Origin: Prosapia bicincta
Taxonomy: Eukaryota; Arthropoda; Insecta; Hemiptera; Cercopidae
Assembly (NCBI GenBank): GCA_036971475.1
Contig: JBAIZL010000002.1
Location: 172,749,024-172,813,023 of the forward strand
Length of the DNA: 64,000 nt
Direction: 5' to 3'
Part shown: positions 46,799 to 58,289 of the stretch, one piece after another
How the letters are laid out: every line of letters begins with the position of its first letter
How positions within the stretch are numbered: position 1 is the first letter of the stretch
Translations under genes and position numbers: made by a program
Notes under the pieces: generated by a model
Databases searched by the model: none
Told to the model about the DNA's origin: nothing
The model's input: only the letters and a program-made list of their open reading frames with translations

Positions 46799-47198
46799 TG
46801 TTACGTATTTAAAATTAATATAGACTCATTTCTTTTATTTTAAACCCGCCGCCAAAGTCAGACAGAGCTCACCCATGATAAGATTGGTTCTGCAGTTTGA
46901 ACTAGCAGAGCAAGTTAGACCTTTCGGGAGTGTAGACAGGTCTACCCCTACGTTCTAGTATACTATTATACTTTTCAATCTCCGTACCTTAGGTACTAGA
47001 ATACGTGAATGTAACTATTTTATTAATGTTTATACCGAATGTGACCAGTGCGTGGAATACGAACAAGTTTTCTGGCCAGAAATCGCTTATTTATACGCGA
47101 GTGTGATAAGTGTGTATTCCACGGTGCACGTAAGTACAAACTATTAGTTTATATAATTATAATAATTATTGGTCCTCCGAAACTATTGTTACCAAACA
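46799..47198 (+). repeat. BEL 3' LTR
   Basis: 400 bp, TGTTACGTA...ACCAAACA, followed by GGAGC (47199-47203), the right-hand target duplication. Almost identical to the solo LTR at 39212-39611. Confidence 0.93.
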
Positions 47199-47517
47199 GG
47201 AGCAAAGGGAAGTATTAGTAATTAGACATCTTTAAACTAGGGATATACAATCCTGTTGCACTCTGCTTGCTCCAGCTCCGTGGTAATTTTCTAATTGAAT
47301 ATACATATACGTAAAAGATGTAATTCATACTGGAATTTTACTTAGAGTTCGTTTTTATTTTAAAAAAAGCAAAATTATCTGTGATCTGTCATTAGCCTAT
47401 ATAAAAAACATTTTACTAAAAAGGTTTTGCTCAGTTGACCAGGAAGTCATGATAATATATAAAATCAAGAGCAAAATGGTAAAATATACTACAATAAAAA
47501 AATAGTAGTAGTAGTAT

Positions 47518-47932
47518 AAAATAGCTTTAAACAAAGAGTCGAAGAACACAAAACATAACACCAACTAAACATTTTACAATCACTTAAAAGAAACAGAACA
47601 CAAATACACTGACATTTATCATAATTTAGAAATTCTACACATCAACAAAAAAGGGCCACATCTCAACACACTAGAACAATATGAAATTTACAGACACACA
47701 AAAACACAAAATATAAACATATTAAACGAACAAACATAATACAAATCACACATACTCTTTGATACTATCGAAAACCTACCTTTAAAACCGTCACCGCTTG
47801 ACCCAACATCTCCAAGCAGAAGAAACTGATGAAGATCGGCACATAGCGATCGAAAACGTTCTGTCTCAGTAAGTTTTAACAAATTTACTAAATATAAAGT
47901 TCGGATAGTCATAAGCTATTGTTTAAGTGATT
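47518..47932 (+). mobile_element. Penelope-like 3' fragment (duplicate of 39931-40345)
   Basis: Part of the 1,759-bp duplication, with no differences noticed from copy 1 in this part. Confidence 0.78.
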
Positions 47933-48557
47933 AATAAGATTCACCGAACGTAATGGACTACAAAATTCAAGAATAAAAAAATATTTTAATAAAAAAGTTC
48001 TGCTCAGTTGACCGGGAAGGCATGATAATATTAAAAATCAAGAGCTCAATGGTACAATATATTATAATCAAAATATTACAATGACAATATTTTTATTGTA
48101 ATGTATTGTATCTTTGTGGTATTGATTTTGTATACTTACTTTTAGGGTTTTATATTCATGAACTTGAGGTTTCATCTTACCTTCTCTCCCAGCTCAATAC
48201 TTGATGCAATTTTTATAATCCGAAAGTGAATTTTAATTTTCGATCTGGTCCATTTTGGACCACATCAATCTTTAATCATATTTATCTTCCATTCCTTTAA
48301 GTTTATATAAAATCATAAAACATTTTCTGCATACTTGAAGTAAGAGGGAGAGAAAATCTTCCTCTGTAACCTACAATACTAATCTGCATAATCTATGTAC
48401 ATATTACTTTTCCCTTCTTTAGATACAGTATAAACTATGTTTATTGGGGAGGAAAAGTCTCCGTCTTATCCTCTCTTCCACAAATTATAAATCGTCTTCT
48501 CCCTGTTTTTTTAAAGAAACGATTTTCCCATACTAAAGAAAAAGCACATGATCATGC

Positions 48558-50520
48558 CACGTCGAATGTGCTTGGATATGGATTTTTGTACAATAGGCTA
48601 TGGCTTTTGAATACAAACTTCATCCAATTGTCAGAGTATTGTTAACATTTACCCATTTTTAGGTTAGGCATTTAGGTTAACATTTACCCTAGTTAGTTAC
48701 TCTAGGCTATACATTTAATAAAAGCTTCATTTACTTTCACTCCTATTACTTATCTACTAGGTTAATAACAGATTTCTATCCGTTCCTCGAGAATAAGCCA
48801 TATTTGATACTATCAAATAAACTTAATACGTTAATTTCCATCTCCGGCAAACGGTTGAACGGAGAATCAATTTAGAATATTTATAAGTTAATTTAGGTAA
48901 CCTAAGAAAGGTTTCTCTCCCTTAGGCTATTCAATTTATATTTAATTTTCACTTGAATTTAATATACTTTGAAATAATGGTTTATTGAAAAAAAATTAAA
49001 TTGTCTATATGACCTTGTACTGCAAAAGGTGAAGTATCTTCCAAAAGTTGGTGGTTCTTGTTCCTTGACCCTTTCTTTCTTGAAATTTTGTTGTTCTCTT
49101 CTTGCATGGCGTCTGTGAAATTCTCCAAGTCCGGTGTTTGGGCATTTTCGTGATTGAGATGATGTTATGAGGATATTTGAGCATCTGTCCAAATATCCTT
49201 ACACTCACTTGTCACATCGAAACACTTCATACGGTTGTGTTATAACATATTGGAATTTTAACTTCGCTTGCTGGTAAAACACGACCGCTCGTTACGGCGG
49301 TGGAGACGCTACTGTCACATTACCTGGACAAAGGTACGATTTTTTCTTCAAAAGACCAAACTCCTACGTCATTTCTTCCATCTTAATTTTTAAACCAATG
49401 GGTAATTCGTTACCCTGCTAACGGTATTATTTATTTTTAATCTTGACCCATTCTGCTTGTATTCGCTCAACTTATTGTTTCTCGATTTTTATGAATGTCT
49501 TTTCTTTAATACATTGATTTAGTTTAATTTTGTCACTTTATATTTATTAATTTATTTGTCTATATTTCTTCTAATTTAATTAATTTACTGTTGCTTTTCA
49601 TATATTAAATTACGACAGGCAGCGCTGTTTCCTCAGTTTGATAAGATCTTATAAACAATCTCTCTACACGTTTTGAAACCGAATCAAATATAAGTTTATT
49701 CCTAACCTCAATTCTAGTCTATACCATTTTAGATTACGATTATTACCTTTAAAGAATTACAATTTTCTCTAGCTAGGCCTAAGTTACTCTCCTTACACTT
49801 CTTATTCTTATATTCACTATTCATTATTATATTTAGTTAAAATTGTTGTAACATTATGCCGTTTGGCCTGATTCTATAGGCTATACAATTACTGCCCTAT
49901 TAGCACCCGTTATTTAGGTTAGCCCCTCTTAAGTTATAGTTTTGTTTAATATATCTTACTGATCACAATTTGTTCTTTATATGTCGAAATTACTTTGTCT
50001 ACTCTTTCTTAGTCTATTATTTACTAGTCTTTAGTTTATTTAGTCCAAATTTAATTAATATTGGCTCTTTGGCTTTGTTCCATTAACTACACTTTTACTG
50101 TTTAATTTAAACCGGTCGATAAGGCTTTGGCCTATTTAGAGTTATATTTGTTTATAATATATTTTAACACTCACAGTTTGTCTAATTTAGTGTTAAGTAA
50201 ATCTGTTTACATTTCATTTCATAAAATAATTTCAATATTAGGCACTTTGGCCTTGTTACATATTCTGTACTATTACCTTATTTTTTGCATCGGTCATTTA
50301 GGCCGCTGCAGTGAACCAGACATAAGTCCAAAATAGAACCTGGAATGTCCCGTGGGAGAAGCGTTATACCTAGTTATGAGTAGAAACACAGATACAGGTT
50401 GTAATGTGAATAACTTCAATTTGTAACTGAGCGTTTTGATTATAAAACACCAAGTCTGTTATTTTTTTACCAAGGGAATAATATGGCGTCAAACTTTTAA
50501 ATTTATTGTTATAGGCTTCA
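48558..50520. other. AT-rich stretch, no gene recognised
   Basis: About 48645-48730 is an inverted relative of 33195-33280 (ATTTACCC, TAGTTAGTTACTCTAGGCTA and ATTTAATAAAAGC shared). Minus-strand frames at 48959-49208 have no recognised motif. Confidence 0.5.
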
Positions 50521-50576
50521 CTTTTAGTTTCGACAGTCTAGTGACAAGGTACAGGAGATTAATTACATTTCGCTGG

Positions 50577-50590
50577 AATTGACGTCAATT
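50577..50590. promoter_or_regulatory. Perfect 14-bp palindrome containing a CRE-like TGACGTCA
   Basis: AATTGACGTCAATT lies 6 bases before the ATG of the possible exon at 50597. TGACGTCA is the consensus site of CREB/ATF bZIP factors. In AT-rich DNA this could be chance. Confidence 0.3.
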
Positions 50591-50596
50591 AGCAAT

Positions 50597-50717
50597 ATGT
50601 CTAGCAGTGAGAGCGTGCCTTTGACTCAGCAACTCCTCCCATTTGACGTAATTAAAGCTGGTGTCAAAGTGACTTTGTCACGTTTCTATACACATGCCAT
50701 CGATCGGACAATCATAG
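50597..50717 (+). CDS. Possible first coding exon, unknown protein
   Basis: ATG at 50597 opens 40 codons with balanced composition (begins MSSSESVPLTQQLLPFDVIK, ends ...HAIDRTII). They run into a good donor, ATAG|GTAATA, at 50717/50718. The local GC content (about 45%) stands out from the surrounding AT-rich DNA. I do not recognise the protein and see no matching second exon downstream in the window. It could be a small exon of a host gene or chance. Confidence 0.3.
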
Positions 50718-50875
50718 GTAATACAGTTTGTAATTTCTAAAATTTCTCTAGAAATACTCTCTTGGTAACCAAAAGTTAGATTCGCCAAAATAAATATCTA
50801 TTAATAATATTACATAATCGGAAAAAACATAATTATAACAAAGAACCAGTGAAAAATATTATACTAATTCTAAGG

Positions 50876-50881
<6 letters not shown>

Positions 50882-50930
<49 letters not shown>
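50882..50930. repeat. (TA)n microsatellite
   Basis: Uninterrupted TA run of about 50 bases. Confidence 0.95.
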
Positions 50931-50931
<1 letters not shown>

Positions 50932-50934
50932 CGA

Positions 50935-52225
50935 AATTTTCGCTAAGAGGATGATTTTAAAAGCCAGCCGACTATATTTTGTCCATCACCAACCTTTCCC
51001 CTACGATTTGCGTTTGTAACAAAGCCATAAGAAGATTACTGGATACTCTCTAACACGTTCGACCCCTGTCTTGAGCAACGCTGCCTTCTTTCCCTCGTTG
51101 CAACATAAACTTTCCCACTTCTGGATCTCCCCGCTCAGTTTAACACACAATGGAAAGTTTTAGCAGAAATGTGTGATCATCAGAACACTGACTTCACTTC
51201 CTCTCCCACCCAACATCTATATATATTACAGTAATACATATTTTAATACTTTTAACTTTTTAATACAGGATTATTTTAATGTAACTCTTTTCCTTATTGG
51301 TTACTGGAAGTGTTGCATTCTCTAGTTTCTTAATTTAAATTTCTGGTGATTCCTAAGGACTGTTGGTCCTATAGTACATTTCGGGTTTTAAATATTTTGT
51401 CTTGCTGTAGATAGTCGACATTTTGTTAAAATTTTGCCTTCACACCATTTATCGATTTCAACAGGCATTTACGATATTGACTTTACTCTACAATGGTTTA
51501 CAACTAATAAATTTACCTTGTAAACCATTTTAAACTATTGTAACAATTTTTAATTCCCACTAATTACATTTAAACTAAATCAAAATATCCTTTAGAAATA
51601 TATTAATTTACTCTACATTAACTTAGCATACTCACCTTTCATTTAGTCATAACTCTTCTTTGGTCTCGTTTAGACTTGTTTATACTTTTAAATCCTCTTT
51701 AGTATTGTTGAAGTTAGACTAAGTAAATTTTAAAATACAATTTTTTTTTTAAAAAGTAAATTCATATGCAACTCAGAAATCCAAAATACTGACCGTTGCA
51801 CTATGGTTCATGGCTAACCTTAAGTATGAGGGTTACACGTTGTAAAATTAACAGATAAAATTAATTAAGTATACGGGCACAAATTTGGAACAGTCATTAA
51901 AAAATTAACAAATTTTATATTGAAAAACACACACAGATATAACACAAATATATAGTTAGGGCATGTAAGGGCAGATGTTTGCTACATATCTTTTACTTGT
52001 AATTTTTTTTGCAGATGGAACTTTGAAGAGAAAGTAGGCTGTATTGTAACTAAAACATAAATCTGAGGAAAAACAAGGTTATTGGTAGAGTTTTTATAAG
52101 TAAGAAAACGTTTTTATAATTGATAGACAGAATTCCAATAGAGCTGTGAAAATATCGACTACAGGTGCAAAACCGATAGTCAGTGTAGCCTTGAGAGTCA
52201 AACAGAGAAGACATATGTTTAGCAA
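50935..52225. other. Non-coding stretch, no gene recognised
   Basis: A segment at 50940-51220 is less AT-rich but has no open frame of note. The remainder is AT-rich. Confidence 0.5.
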
Positions 52226-52226
52226 G

Positions 52227-52227
<1 letters not shown>

Positions 52228-52287
<60 letters not shown>
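52228..52287. repeat. (TA)n microsatellite
   Basis: TA run of about 60 bases leading directly into the small inverted-repeat element at 52293. Confidence 0.95.
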
Positions 52288-52292
<5 letters not shown>

Positions 52293-52414
52293 ATGATGAA
52301 TAGTTAATATCTGGAGTACATCCGTTCATTCTGCAGTCCATAAATTCGCAGTTCCGACGTTTCGCTAGAATCTCATCCAGCATTGACGAGGTGAACCCAA
52401 CAACTATTCATCAT
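52293..52414 (-). repeat. Small inverted-repeat element with GAAACGTC motif
   Basis: Perfect 13-bp inverted ends: ATGATGAATAGTT (52293-52305) and AACTATTCATCAT (52402-52414). On the minus strand the centre reads CTGGATGAGATTCTAGCGAAACGTC, similar to the CTGATGA...GAAAC...GTC arrangement of hammerheads but with an extra G in the core and a weak stem II. It is probably a Penelope-type tail. Confidence 0.5.
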
Positions 52415-52854
52415 ATTTTTCCATCCGTGAAGGAATACGTATCAGCATATATATATATAAAATTAAAAGTAAATTCCTACATAGGATGAGAAAGAAATAT
52501 TTTAGTTACTTTTTAATAAATAATTACAATGAATACCTCTAAATATGTATATATATATGACAGAATTAGAATAAGTAGTTATTCATAATATTTATTATTT
52601 CTTTCGGTAAGTATACTCTATAAAAACCTATGTTTCAAGGTTACATGTGTGTATATTTAATGGTTAAGCACTTATTTCACGGTTATCCATGTATGGTAAT
52701 TGCGTGCATTTCTGATGGGTTTACCTTGTATGATGGTTACAGGAGCATGTTTATGATAACCACATCTATGTCCCTTGCTTATACGTGTCTACGTTTCACT
52801 GTTCTATTAAATGACTGATGGTTAGACGTATTGCCTGCTGAGTAAAGTCATGCG

Positions 52855-53500
<646 letters not shown>

Positions 53501-54780
53501 TTTTTGCGTGAAGTAAATTGAAAGTAGAATTGATTACATGAATCTTCGTTAGGTGGATTGGTTGGTAAGAATCATCGCTTTCATGTAATGGATCACTTGT
53601 CCGAAACATAGATACTATGTGGCAAAAGATCTACTTGTTGGTATAAGTATTTAATTACAAGGTAGATGCAGATTTAGAAGCAGTTGAAAAAATGCAGTGA
53701 AATTAAAACATGCAGAGAAAAGATGATGCATACATAAAGTAAAGCATTTGATTAACAATGGAAAAGAAGTAAAACTGCAGAAAATAGTTGAGGTAGTTCA
53801 TGGCTGGCCGAGACAAAACGCAGGAAAAAGATTTGAATGCGTAAACTTATTTTACAAGAGTTGTCTTGTGTTTGCCGTTTAAATGAGGATTCTCAAGAAA
53901 GGAATTATATATCGTACACAATTACATCCATTGCTAATAAAAATACTCTGGGTCTAAGAACGGCTACAAATAATGAGCTTTTTGTGGAAACGTCGCGAAC
54001 ACGACATCTACACTTATTTCAAAACAATACTTTTGGGATAATTAGTGTAAATAGAGCGTTGACTTGTGCTGATTTGAAATTGTTTTGTATAATATCACAG
54101 GAATGTTGGATGTGTGTTATCCGTGTGGACATCTGGACTAACAACTCAGCGATAGTCTTATGCGTTTAAACGGAATATTGTTGCTTCTTGTGTTTGTAAA
54201 ACGCATTTACATACTTATGTGTTGCTATAGCGAGAGTAACAGGGGGAAATTGTGATATGATAAGGATACTTAATACCATAAACTGTGAAATAAAAGTGAA
54301 GTGAAAATTTTATATACAAAATTTTAAAATTATGTAATGAAATTTCTAATGAAAGTAAATTAAAGTCTTCTAAAGAATTTTATTTAATTTAAAAAAATAT
54401 GTACTTACTACGTAATATAATCTGAATAATTTAAAGTTCCGGCGTTATAATGTAATGCATAATGGATCGTAAAGTGACAAGACTAGATATGATAAATATA
54501 GAAAATACCTCCAGTGGGTGTATAGGCATACAATATAGCTGTCGATGTATTTGTAATATGTTTTTGTTAACTGTGCAAGATTTTACGGTGCCATTTTAAC
54601 AATATTGCAATAGAGAATCCTTGCAATAGTATTGAATCCGTAAAAATAGGAGAAATGAAATTGGCTTTAGGTTTAGCTGGAGAGACTACTAATTAAAAGA
54701 TAAAAGGAACAACGGATGGAAGCTTAGATGTAGAGGAAGAGAAGCTTTATAAGGTTTAAAATACATACAAAATATAATTA
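53501..54780. other. Non-coding stretch, no gene recognised
   Basis: A 110-codon frame at 53837-54169 (+) has a fairly normal composition but no motif I recognise and no paired splice evidence. I do not call it a gene. Confidence 0.45.
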
Positions 54781-54783
54781 ATC

Positions 54784-54959
54784 AATACTTAACTAAGTGA
54801 ATACGTAAGGGCTTAATTGCTGAAGCGTTTCGAAACAATCGTTCCTTTTACGAAGAAAGCCTCTACTCAGATGCTGTAGAGGCTTTGCTTCGTAAGAGGA
54901 ACGATTGTTTCGAAACGCTTCAGCAATTAAGCCCTTACGTATTCACTTAGTTAAGTATT
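54784..54959. repeat. Near-perfect fold-back (83-bp arms)
   Basis: 54784-54866 and 54876-54959 are reverse complements with only about two differences, around a ~9-base loop, including the internal palindrome GCGTTTCGAAACGC-like core in each arm. Flanking DNA (TTTAATCAGTGATTTCAAGA) continues the unit seen unfolded at 2463-2605, so one arm is an inserted inverted copy. Confidence 0.92.
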
Positions 54960-55890
54960 ATTTAATTATATTTTAATCAGTGATTTCAAGATGATTGCAA
55001 CAAGCAACATACAAGATATTGAAATAAGAAACAGGATTCAGAGAAAGGGAAATTTCGGAGAAAATTGAGTTTGTATGAAGTAATGATTTGATTATTTCTA
55101 AAACATAACAGGAAAGCACGTTTTGTCTAGCATTACTTTGTTGTTACGAAATCTCGAGAGACAATTCGTGTAGCCGTGGCATCACTTGTGATTCGCTCCA
55201 TGAATTTGATGCTTTTACACGCCATGAAAGCTACGCTGTCCATTAAAGTATTGAGCATATCGTCCAACTATCTTATCCATTGAAGAAAATCATAAACCTG
55301 TTTTCAGAAAATCTGGAGCCATACCACTTGAAACGAAGCTTTTCAGAATTTCCAGTTTAGCGCCGTATTCTTACTTGAAAATGTTACTGTTATTCAAACA
55401 TAAGTAAAACGTTTCACACATTTCTTACGCCGATAAATGTTAAAGTCCTTGAAATACTTTACATCGGAATTGAGTGAATATGTAGGATAAATCAGAAAAC
55501 AAGATGTATTAAATGTAATTAATTAATTTTAAAGCCAAATTCCGGTTTTAAGTATTTTTATTTAAAAAGTAAGACAAAAACGTGAAAAACTTGACAAACT
55601 ACTAATTTATAATTTTAGGTTTAAAAAATTTCTAATTTATAGATAAAAAACAGTATTCTTGAAAATAATTAAAACATTTTCTTGATAGAAAATATTCAAT
55701 AGATTTTAAATCATTGGCTTTGATGTTGGCTTGAGTAAAAACAAAATTCAACAAAATATTCGAGAAAAAATTATACCTAAGTTCAAGAAATGAAATTACT
55801 GCGTTAACAGTACAATTTGAAAATTAAATTTCTAAATTCACATTGTACAGTAAGGACATATTTCTTCTATCTTTGTGTATTTTGTCAGGA
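54960..55890. other. Non-coding stretch downstream of the MBF2-like gene
   Basis: AT-rich with no exon recognised. It should include the 3' untranslated region of the minus-strand gene. Confidence 0.5.
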
Positions 55891-55898
55891 AATTTGAT

Positions 55899-57030
55899 TT
55901 ACCAATTGTAGCCATAAATGTTTACAGTAAAGTCGTATCCTTCCCCTCTCTCTGATGAAAAATGAAACTCTACAAAACCCATCCCAACGCCTCCGTTTAA
56001 AATGGATGCATGACCGCTAATTTTATTTATATTTTTCACTTCAAAATAAGTTATTGTTATTTTTGTCAGGTTTTGCTTTTCTGGATACACAACGTCAGAT
56101 GATAATTTCCGTAGAAATCTAGCTTCAGCTTTTACACGATCAGAAATGAGCAATCTGAAAATGAAAACATTTCAATTAGTTAAGTCTGCAATTAAAAACT
56201 ACGAGATTGAATAAAACTGTCAACTGTTACCCCACTATGTCTAAGGTAACAGTTGGCGATTGAATCTTAGTACTGGCCACATTATCTACCTCTAATACTA
56301 TAAATAAGACAGACAATCTTAACTGAGTTAAAGAGTCATTATGTATATCTTTTGATTGACCTTATTAGGTTGGTACTTGGGGACTCCATCAAGATTCCTT
56401 CACGCGTAGTAGGGATACAAACCGCATGCTCCTGTGAGACTGAAGCAACTCGCTAGAAGATGGCTGTCACGTAGGCAGGGGGATTTTGGAAGTCCAGACC
56501 CTAAGACCATATATTTTGACATTTTGTAGTTTTAAAATTTAATTCTGAGTTTTCAGATTAATTTATAAAGTCGTAATTCCGTGTAAATTTTTACTTTGTT
56601 CAAAACAACACAAAAGTTACAAGTGAAAATTAAAATTTTTTTGATTAATGCTATAAAATCCAATTTAAAATATAAACTGAAAACAAATAAAAAAAATCAA
56701 ACTCCATCAGAAACACTACATTCAGAAATGACTAAAGCTCGTTAACTCAGAAAAAAGAACTTTTGAAAAATTAGATTCATATTGAAAAATAATAAAAAGC
56801 TAAGTTTTGTCTTACTTAATAATAAACCAAAATATTTTCATGGCCAGCCACACCGTACATCCTATAGTTACATGAGTTTCCGCAACGCAAACTTACCTGT
56901 CACCAAATTGCCTTCTTCCCATAACAATAGTACTGCTCCCTTGTGGTGCGCTTCCCGCGTTGCTCAGAGTGAGAACGAATATTACTAGTAGAAGCACCAT
57001 AAACACAACAACGAGAGGCCCATTGTACAT
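55899..57030 (-). CDS. MBF2-family secreted protein, two coding exons
   Basis: Exon 1 is 57030-56897 and exon 2 is 56154-55899, separated by a 742-bp GT-AG intron (donor AG|GTAAGT, acceptor TTTTCAG|A). Together they give 129 codons and a stop, the usual size. Residues 1-27 form a signal peptide (MYNGPL, then a Val/Leu/Ile/Phe core, then ...SNAGSA). The mature part starts 'TIVMGRRQFGDRLLISDRV', the GDRLL motif of the family. It continues with 'DVVYPEKQNLTKITITYFEV', 'ASILNGGVGMGFVEFHFSS' and 'RGEGYDFTVNIYG', the GGxG and IYG hallmarks. MBF2 was named as a co-activator bridging factor in silkworm, but most members are small secreted proteins, often salivary or haemolymph, of unclear role. Start choice rests on the signal peptide. 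Everything needed for expression appears intact. Confidence 0.9.
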
Positions 57031-57229
57031 TTCGCAGTATTTCTCAAACTGGGTCTTATCTGTGGACATTAGTTTGGACTACGTGACGGACGCACTGCAA
57101 TGGAAGAAAATGACAACGGTTGCTACGTCTACAATGAGACAGTTTAACGATGTCACGCCAACTTGTCTATTGTGTTCAAACAATACACTCGGTGACATAA
57201 TAGGTTCAATAATATCTGAAATTATATAC

Positions 57230-57600
57230 GTAATTCTCGCTTGGTATTCTCTTTTGAGCAATACTTCAAAGAGAAAGCTGCACTCTTTCCAAAAGGTCAC
57301 GTTAAGAACAATCACGAATTCCCCGTGGTATGTGAGAAATACTACGATAGCCACGGGACCTAACGTTTCACCCCTAGAGGGTTTCATCCCCAGACTGACT
57401 ATATCCCAAAAAGATCCAGCAGAACGCTCCTCCATTCCGCATCTGTCGGCAATAGTCACAGATCCGGCATCGCCTCAGAGACGCAGGAACCGACATCTGT
57501 GTCTCGTCTACGCTCTTAGTAGGAACATCTCAAAGCCACGCCTCAGAAAATTTCAAAAGAAACCAACAGTCAAAATTATAAAATTGTCAACTAAGTGCAA
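57230..57600 (+). pseudogene. Jockey-like LINE ORF2 C-terminal remnant
   Basis: The plus-strand frame contains 'KRKLHSFQKVTLRTITNSPW' followed by YVRNTTI, the well-known segment after the reverse transcriptase of jockey-clade LINEs (pattern FQxKxLRxIxNAPWYVxN). It continues to a degenerate tail. The frame upstream (56960-57230) overlaps the MBF2 first exon and has no LINE similarity I can see. It lies in the 5' flank of the MBF2 gene, opposite strand, with no stop but no domain integrity. Confidence 0.6.
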
Positions 57601-57607
57601 AATTTAA

Positions 57608-58040
57608 ATGTAAATGACACTCACATAAGTCTTTAAAGCTATCAGTCAACACCGAAGTGAAAATAACAAACAGCTGTAAAGGCTAAAATTATATGGTGCC
57701 TTTTGGCCCATTTGTAATTCTTGATAATGGGTTCTGACACTATCGAGGCCAACGGTTATCTCTTGTACAGCACACATTGCGGGAGCGGACGAAGAATCTT
57801 ACACATACACACACGCAAGCACTCACGCTCGTATTCACTAGTATATATATTAACTAAATGTCAATGCAAATGAATGAATGCAAATTTACCAATGCGCTAC
57901 AAGGTTTATCTTAACAAATGCTGTATGCCGTACTAATTTTCCTCGTGTGGAAAGGGCAAGTTTAAGGTCCCAATTATTAACGAGAGAAACTTCCATTTGC
58001 TTCAACACTTTTAGCACTCTATAAAACAACTGCGCGTGAT
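57608..58040. other. Non-coding stretch, no gene recognised
   Basis: Mixed composition. A CACA-rich segment lies at 57800-57835. Confidence 0.5.
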
Positions 58041-58041
58041 T

Positions 58042-58289
58042 TTTAATTTAAATAAATGAAAGCTCTATACCACAAATGACATTTACTTTTATTAATACCT
58101 TATGTACATTTCGATTGCATAGCAATCACCCTCAGAGGTAATTTTCAATAAAAATAATATTTTATTTTTATAGTATTTTTATTGTAAATTACCTCTGAGG
58201 ATGATTGCTATGTAATTGAAATGTACATAAGGTTTTAAATAAAAGAAATAGTTATTTGTGGTATAGAGGTGTCATTTATTTAAATTAAA
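58042..58289. repeat. Fold-back repeat (~113-bp arms) with hammerhead-like cores
   Basis: The outer ends pair (TTTAATTTAAATAAATGA with its complement near 58272-58289) and include 'CTATACCACAAAT', 'CCTTATGTACATTTC' and 'ACCTCTGAG' in both arms. Read toward the outer ends, each arm has CTGAGG(A/G)TGA, a stem GATTGC-TAT-GCAATC, then GAAATGTACATAAGG. The stem and GAAA match a hammerhead stem II and core, but three bases interrupt the CTGATGA. Confidence 0.82.

Larger units (their letters stand above)
40969..47198 (+). mobile_element. BEL/Pao retrotransposon with truncated 5' LTR
   Basis: It consists of the last 73 bp of the 5' LTR (40969-41041), the internal region with gag and pol (41468-46655) and an intact 400-bp 3' LTR (46799-47198), followed by GGAGC. 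Gag (DUF1759-type), CCHC knuckles, DUF1758-type protease, RT with FVDD, RNase H and integrase occur in BEL order. At least seven frameshifts and one nonsense codon break the polyprotein. Because the 5' LTR is truncated at a duplication junction rather than by retrotransposition, this copy is a rearranged full-length element. Confidence 0.92.
46799..48557 (+). repeat. Copy 2 of the 1,759-bp direct repeat
   Basis: 3' LTR plus the same 1,359-bp flank as copy 1, including the Penelope-like fragment (47518-47932). Beyond 48557 the flank continues uninterrupted (CACGTCGAATGTG), so copy 2 holds the ancestral right junction and copy 1 the rearranged one. Confidence 0.95.
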
